Of a stretch of 64,000 nucleotides of DNA, positions 54,442-64,000 are shown one piece after another. Source of the stretch: Datnioides undecimradiatus (Eukaryota > Chordata > Actinopteri > Lobotiformes > Datnioididae); NCBI GenBank assembly GCA_008933995.1, contig WARS01000016.1, forward strand, positions 10,247,848-10,311,847. The letters are read 5' to 3'. The position numbers and the translations under genes were made by a program. How positions within the stretch are numbered: the stretch's first letter is position 1; each line of letters opens with the position of its first letter. A model generated the notes under the pieces. That model did not search any database. It saw nothing but the letters and a program-made list of their open reading frames with translations, and was not told the origin of the DNA.

Positions 54442-55965
54442 AGCTTCCTCTCCTCATCACCCAAACATTCTTTGGACTTCATCATCCAAGCAACCTTGAA
54501 TAAACAGCTCGCCGACTTTTGTTTCTGTTGTCACCTGATTCCTTCAAGAAGACCCCTCATTTTACACTTTGCTGTATTACATGAGAGAGCAGAGCTGAAA
54601 TGTCCTTGAACTGTGGATCGCTGAAACCAAACCACCTCAGGGATACCTCCAATGACACACTCGATGTGTCTGTGATTGTCAAAAAATGTTTAAAAAATAA
54701 GACAAATGTGAGCGCAACTAATCTCACCGGCTCTTGTTCTTCATCTAGTTCATTTTCATGGGAACCTTCCTGAATGAAGTTAAAATAAGAGCAGCTGCTA
54801 TTCTTCCTGGTCGAACAATCAACTTTGAGTTTATCTTCTGTTAGGGTAGTGCCCATGGAGCTGAGGCGAAGGAAGTACTATAGTTTGAGTCGTATGATCT
54901 CTGGTGAGACCAGTGAAAAGTACGTTTTCTGTTGATATGGAGGAGGGTTGAGGTGGTTCTGTGGAACAAAATCCTAAATGCTGAAAGCCCAAAAACTGAT
55001 AGCACGACAGGAAGAGATTTGCGAAAACAAGATGCAACTACAGGCTGATGTTTGTGTGACAAACACTGATAAAAGTATTAATCAGTCTCTTCCGAGCATA
55101 AAGTGTTTTTCTTACCCTCTTCTCCCACATTGCTTACTGTGCACTTCGATTGCTGTCTCTAAGTAGTGGAAAAACAACCTTCCTGTTGACCTTCACATCG
55201 TTTCCCACTTTGAGTTTCTTTCAAGTTGTCACAAAGAGATCAGCCATAACATCAGGTCAGATGAACGCTCGTGGCCCTGAAATCTCATCTTGATCCTATG
55301 CTTTTCTTCCTCTCACAGTTGACCTTAAGTGGTGCGCACTATCTTCCAAACCTTTTGGTTTGTCATGGACCTTTTTGGAGAGCCCGCTGCTGTGTGAAGA
55401 TTTTGGAAAGAAGTGTTTCCTGTATTATTTGTCCCTCCTCTAAACCAAAAGTTGAAGCTTCCCATTGAATTAACTTAAAACTGAATTAATTTATAAGTGA
55501 AAATATATTTGTACATTCTGACCATGTGTTTGTATCAGAACTTCTAAGGGGGTCTTGCAATATTGTGACAAATCAGAAGAAGACAGGAACAGCATGTATG
55601 CAGCCAGTGGGTTAGCATTGTTTCTCATTCAAAGCCGCTCTGTCTGCTTGGAGGAGAGAGAGAACGGTACCGGCAGTGCTTCAGTCGGGACTGCATTTGC
55701 CTTACACCATTTTGCATTGTGATTTGAACAACACAATGCGTTGGCTTGGTTACCATTCCTTTTTGCCATTGCGTGAAGTATGTTTTAATTGTATTGTTTT
55801 TCTCTGGGTGAATCAGTGTACACAAATTCTTAAAAAAAAGAAAATTAAAGTCAAGGCTGTTGTATGTACATCATCTGTAAAAAGGCTTTTTGGACTGATC
55901 TTGCTTTTTGCTCAGATGTTTTAAGTTATCAAGTTGAATAATAAATGCACTTCTTTTTTCAACCT
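54442..55965 (+). other. lonrf1: lonrf1 3' UTR with proximal and distal poly(A) signals
   Basis: AATAAA occurs 57 bases after the stop (54499-54504) and again at 55940-55945, followed by a T-rich stretch. Both could be used; the end is an estimate. Confidence 0.55.
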
Positions 55966-56539
55966 CAAGTGTCCACTGTTTGATCACTTCCTAGAAGACT
56001 TTGTGCAGTCTGCAGCAACACACTGGAGCTTTTACCTTGTAATACATATCTTATTTAAAGCCACTCAAACACCGGCCTCAATCCAATAATGTATATATAT
56101 CTGAAAACATTGAATATCTGTGACTAAATAATTTAAGAAAGTTTCTGAAGTTGTGAGTTTGATTCTGAGCTGTATGGGGCAGGGGGTTATCAGCTCTGAT
56201 TGACCTCCCAAACAACCCACTGACAGATTGTTGAATTTTCATTGGTACTCGGCAGAATGTGACATCATCTTTTTTCCAGTTAAGCCCCTCCCACTTAAAG
56301 TCAGTCAGAGAAGCACAGAGAAATAAACAACCCAAACCTTAATTGTGAAATAATTGGAACTGTTCCAATGCCTGGCAGAGATTAGTGTGTTCATGTAGGA
56401 CACGATCTCTCAGAATAAGGTGGGGTTGAAAAAATGTCTTTTCGGGCTCTTTAAACTATTTTTATTCAATTTAAGATTACCACACTCCCCCACAAACCTG
56501 AAGCTTAAATGTATGTATTTAAAGAGTCTATACACATCT

Positions 56540-56558
56540 CAACCACAAGGGGGCGACA
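56540..56558 (+). promoter_or_regulatory. CTCF-like motif between convergent lonrf1 and CaBP 3' ends
   Basis: The sequence around CCACAAGGGGGCGAC fits the vertebrate CTCF core with about two deviations. It lies just beyond the inferred CaBP 3' end. Confidence 0.45.
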
Positions 56559-56634
56559 GTGCAACAATAATGGCACATACAGTTTGGTGTTTCATAACTC
56601 ACCTTTTACCCTCTGCACTTACTCAACCTCAACT

Positions 56635-56640
56635 TTTATT
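56635..56640 (-). terminator. Poly(A) signal of the CaBP gene
   Basis: AATAAA on the minus strand, about 150 bases after the CaBP stop. This puts the 3' ends of lonrf1 (about 55,960) and the CaBP gene (about 56,615) roughly 650 bases apart in convergent orientation. Confidence 0.5.
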
Positions 56641-56789
56641 ATAAAAATATGAAAATAAAACAGATCTCTCCGACTTTTATCTTTTTACAGTCATACGTTT
56701 TCAATGCATCATGACAAAGCAGGAAGAAGACAACATTCGTGAGTTGGCACACAGCTCACGAGTCCAGCTCCTTCCTCTTCCATCTGAGG

Positions 56790-56818
56790 TCATCGTGCAG
56801 AAAGCATCATAACAAACT
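56790..56818 (-). CDS. CaBP terminal coding exon (29 nt)
   Basis: After acceptor CCTCCACAG the bases AG complete a Glu codon begun in the previous exon; then come FVMMLSAR and TGA. The tiny exon sits where the last CaBP exon is expected and ends with the family's (E)FVMMLS signature. Too short for ordinary ORF finding. Confidence 0.85.
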
Positions 56819-59800
56819 CTGTGGAGGGAGACAGAGACAGCAGCAGATCCACTGATAAGGACTTATGAAACTCTAACATTATAAAGGGACAGCATGAGAT
56901 GCAGCAACATCATTATCTGCCCTGCATGAAATTGTACTGGAGACTAACACTGCTTCTGGTGTTGTAATGACAAAATGTTTCCATTAGCACAAAGTAAATG
57001 AAAAATTGAAGGGGCTATGGGGTGATAAATTAAAAAAAAAAGAGAGAGATTTTTTTGTTTATTTGAATATGACACTCATTTCCTGTTGTTGGTGATGATT
57101 GTTGGGAGATGATGCAGAGATGGTTTTCTGGCATTAACCCCAGTGTCAGATTTAAAAAGGTTAACACCTGATTACCAGTTTACAGGTTCTGGTAATCTTT
57201 AGTTATAATTGGCAAACAGTTTGATTAGCATTTGTTCCAGCTTCCTGTGTCCATTATTGTAGATGCACTTGTCAATCAGCGCAGCTATTGATGTCTCCTG
57301 TCAATGAAACCTATAGCTGCAGATCACTTGAGGCAGATTTGACTGAATCCATTCAATCAATCATGTCCCATTGACTTCCTGAAGCGCTTTGCTCTGAAAG
57401 AGCGTCTGTTTGTAGGTGAGAATCTATTGATTGACTGAGTACTAAAGCTTAATTCCAGATTAACCCACTAACATTATCTCTTGAGGCACTCCTCTAACCA
57501 TTTTCTATAAAAAGAAGTCAACTGAGCGGAACAGCAGCTAAATCCTAGCCGTCCCCCACACTTGCTTTTGACCTGACACCTGGATATTCACAACGATCTT
57601 CTCACTTCTGCTGCAGATGCTTGTTTTCTGCCCGCGTGGTCAAACTGGACAGAAACACTCAAATGCTGCCCTAGGGGCTAATTGATGATAATGAGGAGCA
57701 CCTGCTTATTGATCCCCTCTGAGACTGACACGCCTATTCATATGTTCCCAATAATTGTAATTGATTGGATTTCTGAGACGAGACAAACAAGATCACACCT
57801 CTAAGCCCTCTGCGTGCTGCAGCGCACAATCACAAAAACATGCGTGTGGTATTAATGGCACCTACACATGTGCACATCGACTTACATGTGTGTGTTTGTG
57901 TGTGTGCATGTGTGTGTGTGCCATTGTATTGTTTATTTGCTTGCAAGGTAACAGGTGGTAATGACATTTCTGCAAAGTCCTTGAGCTGTCCAACAGCCTG
58001 TGTTCTTTGTGTTACATGTGACAGGTATCCAGGCATGTGTATTGATTGGCTTAATGCACTACTGATTAGATTGGACTGGCCCTTCCAGCCAACCCACCTT
58101 GACTTAACCATCTCGCCTTTCTCATCTCACCCTTTTCCCGCCTCATTTCTTACTCATTTTCTCCTTCTGTCCCCTTCATACTCAACCCATTCCAACTAGA
58201 TTCACTGACCTCTCTGCTTTGTCCTCTCTAGTTCATTCTTGCCTCCTGAACATCAGCTGTTCCCGACCTTTTATGTCTGATGAGCTCAAGCAACCTCTTC
58301 ACCCTCCATCAAATGTGCTCTCATGAATGGACTCTAAACTGGATGATGCTGTGCTGCACCACATGTTATCAACTGTACTTTTACTGAATTATTTAATTTG
58401 AATTATTTTAGCTAACTTTTTACAATGTTTACTACTTAGCTAGCTGGCTATTCTTTACTTGTAGTTAAACATCACAACAGTCTCACAGCAGTTTGTAAAA
58501 TAATCCCAAATTTAATCTAAATGATTCATCAAAATTTGGCATTTTTGTTTGTGGCACACAGACGTTTGCAATCATATTATGGTTGGAACTGTGTTTCATG
58601 GCTGCACCACCATCCTTTTCAGGTGACGGCTGCAGTTTTGCAGGTTTAGGCTGGTTTATATAAATACTTTTAGCTTGTTAAACACTTATTCGCAGTTTGT
58701 GCACACCTTTAGATATTTATTTCAACTGCTTTCCTTTAGTTTACTATTTCAACAGTTTTTATATACTTTTAGTTAACTATTTCCACTTCTGTGCCTGCTT
58801 AATCAAAAACTGCAGCAGACTCAGGGTGGGTTGCTTGCTGGTTAGGTTTAAACTGTTAAAGTTTCCTAAATAAACAGTAATCCTATTTAGCTCTTTATTT
58901 CCATCTTTATTGCAAAGTTTGAATTCTTTTCTTAATCAAATCACATTTAATTTCAGTTGAATTAATTAGGAATTAGCTGGGCTTTCCATGTACCACGACT
59001 GAAGTACGTCCTGGAGTAAAAGGACTTGATTTGGATTCACTACTCTAAAGCATCCAACTCTCCTTACTCAGTGTTAAACAATCATTTTTAATTGTTGTAT
59101 AGCTCTCTCACACATTTATCCCCCAAAGACCCCAGACACTCACCATCAAAGTCAATGTTGCCATCTTTGTTGAGGTCAATGTCGGCGAGGATCTCCTCCA
59201 GCTCGCCTTTCTTCAGCTTCTCCCCCAGGAGGGTCTTCATGCCCTCCTTCAGCTCATCAATTGTGATCTTTCCATCACCATCACAGTCAAACTTCAGTGT
59301 GTACGATTTTCAGAGATCAAGGAGGTGGGCACATGAACATGCAGAGAGGCAAATGAACAGATTATAGGTGAAGAGGATAAGAGGGGACATGAGGAACAAG
59401 ATCAACATTATATATTTCTGGGCTAACAAGGAGGCTGGAGAGATTGAATTCAATATGATGTAATAAGCTGGTGAGGAGAAGTAAACACTGACAGGGGGAG
59501 AGAACATATTACGAGTCATAAAGAGACTGAGATCATCACAAAAATGATAAAACCATATAATTCACACTTGTATTATATAGTTAGGTCTATAACGTGGCTG
59601 CATGAGGTCCATGAAAATCTGAAAACAGCTTGAGTCTGCAGATGGGGCAATGCTGACTCAGGAGGTGTTAACACTGAGGTGAGAAAGACTTTTGAAGTGA
59701 CTATGAAGCTGAGTTGGGCTAAGCTGAAAATTTATTCTCATTTGTTCAGAGTGTAGACGATGCTCTGAAGTTGGAGAAGTTTTAGAAAAATTAATTTGTT

Positions 59801-61108
59801 ACTCTCTACAGAAGAGGCTCCAGCATCAAAATGTGAACGCCTGGACTTTTACTCAGAACCTTGATAATGACTCACGAGTGAATGAGAAATCCCAGATTCA
59901 ATGGCAGGATGCCATAAAAACGTTAATATGCCAGATCTATGAACAGAGCTGCAGGCACACACACAGAACCATTTGTGCAGAGGAATAATGCATTTGGTGT
60001 CTTGCCTACGGGTAAAATCTGGATTTATCAAGTAGCCCCACTGGTTCAGGAAGAGATTGATGGAGATATGATGATATGATGTGATGGAAATTATGTCACA
60101 AAACGCAACGTAGCACCAGTGCAGATCAGTCAGTTGTGGATTATTTAACTGAAACAATGTGCATATAAACATTGTACAATAATACACTGTTTGATATGTG
60201 TCCGTAAAAAAGCCTACATCCAGCTCCTTACACAGCTTATCTATTCTTATCCATAACCATCTATTTACCATCACTTCAATGCCACAAATACCTGATGTCC
60301 CCCCTCCCCCTCATGCTTTCCACAGAAGTAGTCGAACAAAATGCACAAGGCTTTATTTTAAATATAGCTAAATTAATCAAAGCAGCACATTGTACACTCC
60401 AATATAGTGTCAGTTATAATCATTAGGAGCACATTATAAGCGTTGTCTGTTTTGAGGTAACCATTAAAAACCTATCATGCTATAATGTGTGGAATGGATG
60501 AGCCCAGGTGTGTGAAGCTGTGCTCATAAATAACCTGATCACCTCATTTGTTTTGCTTGGTCAGAGGCTACGTCACACCAGGGCTTTGGGGGACAATCAA
60601 TTCAACACTTGTGTACCTGCCTCAGTATTGACATCAAAGAGAGCGACTCAATAGATATTCCCTCAAAACCAATGAGGTGCCACAAACATTTCCAATAAAA
60701 CAGACACGTCTAATGAGCACAAATTAACAGGTTAGACGAATACACAATATAAACTGTGGCTCTTTGGATGGCACGGACCAGACTTGTGAATATATTTCTT
60801 TCCATTTAAACATTTTTCTTTTGTATTCACAGCCAGGTCCTTCTTACCTCGGACTTGTTTACAAGTAAGAGTCGTGCACTCTTGGCTCTCTCTCAGGAAA
60901 GGTCCTGTTGCACACTTCAAAGTACTCGCATAGTACCAGGCACCTTTCACATGCCTCAAGTCAGACTTCTGTAGAGTTTTTAGCAGGGGACCTCTTACCT
61001 GTTTGAAGGCACAGCGGAGCTCCTTCAACCCGACCATATGAGCCGTCTCAGCTAGCATCCTTGGCCCCATTAGCTCACAGAAATCATCAAAGTCTACATG
61101 CCCACCCC
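56790..61108 (-). CDS. Calcium-binding protein of the CaBP family (CaBP4/CaBP2-like), 3' part, three exons
   Basis: CaBPs are calmodulin-like EF-hand proteins that modulate voltage-gated Ca2+ channels and other targets in neurons and sensory cells. Exons 61108-60999, 59291-59144 and 56818-56790 join in phase and reproduce the family's known intron positions (AFKQ|FD and FD|EFV). They encode the end of EF-hand 2 ([18 protein letters not shown]), the linker [17 protein letters not shown]-hand 3 with loop [14 protein letters not shown]-hand 4 with loop [12 protein letters not shown], and the terminus [10 protein letters not shown]-hands 3 and 4 have canonical Ca2+ ligands (D/D/D/E and D/N/D/E at loop positions 1, 3, 5, 12). 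ETAHM and VMML resemble CaBP4, but CaBP2 is not excluded. The EF-hand 1 exon and the N-terminus are not seen up to 64,000, so the gene is cut by the window edge. Confidence 0.88.
59144..59291 (-). CDS. CaBP exon: EF-hands 3 and 4
   Basis: 148 nt with acceptor CACACTGAAG and donor GTGAGT on the minus strand. It encodes [49 protein letters not shown] plus one base. Both Ca2+ loops carry the expected acidic ligands. Confidence 0.93.
60999..61108 (-). CDS. CaBP exon: EF-hand 2 end and central linker
   Basis: 110 nt with acceptor TCTTTCTGCAG and donor GTAAGA on the minus strand. It encodes [36 protein letters not shown]. It begins with two bases of a split codon. A (TG)n run lies immediately upstream of the acceptor. 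Confidence 0.9.
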
Positions 61109-61123
61109 CTGCAGAAAGAGAGG

Positions 61124-61151
<28 letters not shown>
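61124..61151 (+). repeat. (CA)n microsatellite next to a CaBP 3' splice site
   Basis: About 14 CA units on the plus strand, that is TG on the transcribed (minus) sense strand. It ends 15 bases before the acceptor of the exon at 61108. Confidence 0.95.
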
Positions 61152-61154
<3 letters not shown>

Positions 61155-62505
61155 TGCACAGGTTGGCTACCACTAACTTCTGTATATAAATGATTCCCCT
61201 GACGGTCTATTCTTGACATGTGGATTCATGTATTAAGCATGAGGGTGTCAGAGGACATTGCTGCATACAGCAGGTCTGTACTGAAATGATCCAACCAGCA
61301 ACAGTGCTGGCAGAAGTGTTAAGATCTACATTTAAACCCATATTATTTCAAGGTGTGAAATAAGGTAAAATATTGACATATTGTCATCTTAAAAAGTGAT
61401 TTTGGTGAACATGTGCGCAAACATTCACTGTCATTGTAGCTGTGTTTTTGGTCTCCACCAACTCCTGAGAGAAATATTTGTCTCTTCATGTGCAACATGA
61501 CGTTGTGTCTGTCCAGGTCCAGGTCTGAGTTGTACTGGCACCACAGTCCACCTATCAGTGACTCTCGGGGATGGAGAGGGTTAGCAGATTGACAAAGGGG
61601 GATGCACTCTGGTGATCTGGTGAACAAGGGCAATGGCTCTCCTGCTTTACTCCCACTCAAAGAGCCGAGAGGTTATTATATCAGTAGTTAGATCAAATTT
61701 CTCTCTCTTTTTCTTTCCATATAACTATTTGTATATTTTATACAACTACATTTTACACAACTCATTTTAGTGTGTGCACCTTCAGCAATGTCTAAAATGT
61801 CTAAAAGTGTGTCTATTACCCTCACATTTAAACATTTATATTATCTTGCCCTTCTCCGCACCAGCTTTTCACTCAGATTTCTACTGTGGCTGTGTGGAGA
61901 TGTACTCTTGATACTAAATGTGGTCAGACAACACGTACAAACTTTGTTTGTTTTGAGCCTAGCCTTGCCTGAAGCAGGTAGTGCAACCTCTGCACACTGT
62001 CAGCACTAAGTCTATTTAAAAGTAAAGTTTTAGTTGTTTATTTCAGGAGTTCTTCAGTTTGGTTTATAAAGTGAAAAAAATTACAACATTTCCACCTTAA
62101 AATAAAGTACATAATGAAAATATTTAAAGTAAAAATAAAAGTACAAGTACTGTTCCTCAGTATTGCATATGAATGCAGTAAAGGTAGTAGTATCACATCT
62201 GGTCTTTCCTGATCTAGCTGGTCTGTGAGAAGTTTATAAAGGTTCTCAGTGCATGGAGACTGTAACAATACATTCAGCTATGTCCTCATTATGCTTCCTT
62301 CAACCCTCTTAGAACCAGCTTTGTTTTGCCTGATCCCCATGGTAATTATTAAAACAGACTGATACAATGGGAAAGCTCATGTTATTAGTTGAACAAAAGA
62401 CAGGCTTATTTGATAGTGTAGACCAATATACCCAGCCTGTTTTCATTATCTGGGCCATGCTGGTTGTGCGTCTTTTTCAATAAGCCCCATGCGGTCATTT
62501 CGTGG

Positions 62506-62529
62506 CCCCCCCCCCCCAAAAAAAAAAAA
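62506..62529 (+). repeat. C12-A12 homopolymer junction
   Basis: Twelve C followed directly by twelve A, in the presumed CaBP intron. Confidence 0.9.
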
Positions 62530-64000
62530 TTAATCAGAGCTCAGAGTCTCAGGATTGTTGAGGATGAAAACCAACCTATGGCAAACTCTGCATGCATGGA
62601 AAGCAGTTTTAATGGTGCTGAACTGTCACACACTAGCTGCAACAGCAGCTGAAGGGTTCTGAAATAAAGACCATTAATTCTATGATTTTTGCGTTAGCAA
62701 ACAATTTTCATACTTGCCTCCAGGCGCGTCATATTTTTTGGCTGACTGGCTTTACCCTTGTGGAGCAGCAGTCTGTGGGGGTTTCCTGACACTGCCTTGA
62801 AGAATTTCTGTGCCTTAAGTGGGTCAGTCTATAATCATGGGGAAGAAAAATTCTCCCAAAAGTCTCAGGACATTATTATTATTTTTTAATTGATAGCAAA
62901 GTTTTATATTTTAAAAAATTGCTGGATTTCATGGTTTTAATAGCTCCATAGGGATTATGCATCGGAGATTAAGTGCCTGGGAATGTCTGGAGTCCTTTCT
63001 ACCTTGAATGGATCAAATTAAGGCATCACCGGACAGATGAATAATTCATATTACACAGTATGAAACATTAGAATATAAAGTACAGAAACCACCGCCAAAT
63101 CCCTGATGTTCTCATGATTTCTCTTACAAAGAATTGATATGAAATGTTTTTCTACATCGTTTTGAAGCATCACGTATTGTTTATCTGCTTGTCTAGTGTG
63201 TAAAGCTTATAATTCAAATCTGAGACACCGTGTTTATGGCTGCAACACTGCATCAAGTGGTAAAGTAGCAATAAAAAGTGACTCATTTTATACACATTTT
63301 CCTGAATTTAGCATGCTGCACATGGTATTTTTAAGCCTCCGTGGTCTTAAACAGTAGCTGTTCATGTTTTAGGGTCTGTCAATGTTTTTGCAATGGCGCA
63401 CATCAAATGGCGACATTCATGGAACGTTTATTTGAGGATGACTCTACATCATGATAGTCCTGGATTTCATTCAAATGTCCAATCGGGAAGTTATTTACAC
63501 CTGGGACTCCAGGTGAGTCTAATTAACTAGCTGGTAGCACAGACACCAGCTGCACTCTGGTCCCTGAGGATCACAGCCAAGAAACACTGCCTGCCTGTAC
63601 CCACCATATTGCTACTGTTTTCAGGCCATACATTTCACCGTAGACTCAAAGTCCAATATTTTGTTCGTTATTAGTGTTATTGTCCTGGGGGCTCAATACT
63701 TTGTTGCATGCATGTGTAAATTGGTCCTGAATTTAGTCAATCTTTCACAGCAGGCATATACACACGCACAGGAGTCTCAAAGATAATAAATATTAAAATG
63801 CTCATTATGAACAACCACGAGCATTAAACACACCCCTGCTCAGAGGGTTGGTTCAGCAAATTACAAGAAATAAAAATCAAGAGATTGAGTGAATGACTTC
63901 TCTCTGAAGGTGTCTCACCATGGTTGGTTTTGCTTGCCTATATTATGAGTTATCGGTGTCTGAGATTGTTTCCGCCATACAATACAATAAAATGAAAAGA

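Larger units (their letters stand above)
61109..64000 (-). other. Upstream intron of the CaBP gene, window edge
   Basis: The next upstream exon should encode EF-hand 1 and end after the first base of a codon. I find no such sequence before 64,000, so the intron is at least 2.9 kb. A short exon-like open stretch at 62756-62828 is discussed in the findings. Confidence 0.55.

Noticed and set aside
59092..59367. 91-codon plus-strand frame over the CaBP exon
   Set aside because: Shadow of the EF-hand exon, which is on the minus strand with correct splice sites.
60732..61151. Reading the 139-codon minus-strand frame as a single gene
   Set aside because: Only 60999-61108 is coding; the Cys/Val start is the TG repeat and the downstream part is intron after the GTAAGA donor.

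Overview
The window is vertebrate nuclear DNA, almost certainly from a ray-finned (teleost) fish. Evidence for this: multi-exon genes with GT-AG introns, compact introns, many long (TG/CA)n and (CT)n microsatellites, fish-type interspersed repeat remnants, and proteins that align with mammalian DLC1, LONRF1 and a CaBP. There is no operon, phage or CRISPR structure, and I found no unknown multi-gene system.

Layout. 1-14,230 is non-coding, with repeat debris and a strong hairpin at 2,704-2,762. 14,240-15,730 is a CpG-rich stretch holding the promoter and first coding exon of dlc1. 15,138-37,143 (+) is the complete short isoform of dlc1, a SAM-RhoGAP-START Rho inactivator: 14 coding exons, 1,159 codons before the stop, every splice phase consistent, no frameshift. 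Its 3' UTR probably runs to about 38,915. 38,916-43,900 is intergenic and holds a decayed LINE (minus strand, about 41,530-41,950) and several CTCF-like sites. 44,181-54,441 (+) is a complete lonrf1 gene: 12 coding exons, 745 codons, two C3HC4 RING fingers, TPR-like helices and a C-terminal LON substrate-binding domain. Its 3' UTR ends at about 54,520 or 55,960. 56,790-61,108 (-) is the 3' half of a neuronal calcium sensor of the CaBP family (CaBP4/CaBP2-like), which converges on lonrf1. Three exons are visible, including a 29-nt terminal coding exon; its 5' exons lie beyond 64,000.

The dlc1-lonrf1 order matches the human 8p22-p23 neighbourhood of DLC1 and LONRF1 as I recall it, so this looks like an old linkage group rather than a functional cluster. 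DLC1 acts at focal adhesions and the plasma membrane, LONRF1 in ubiquitin-dependent turnover, and the CaBP on Ca2+ channels; nothing in the sequence ties the three together in one pathway.

The most useful second-look items are: a weakened LD motif and acidic expansions in dlc1; three RFX X-box-like motifs upstream of dlc1; CTCF-like sites between the genes; an unannotated 23-bp near-perfect hairpin; and a long UG repeat next to the 3' splice site of a CaBP exon.
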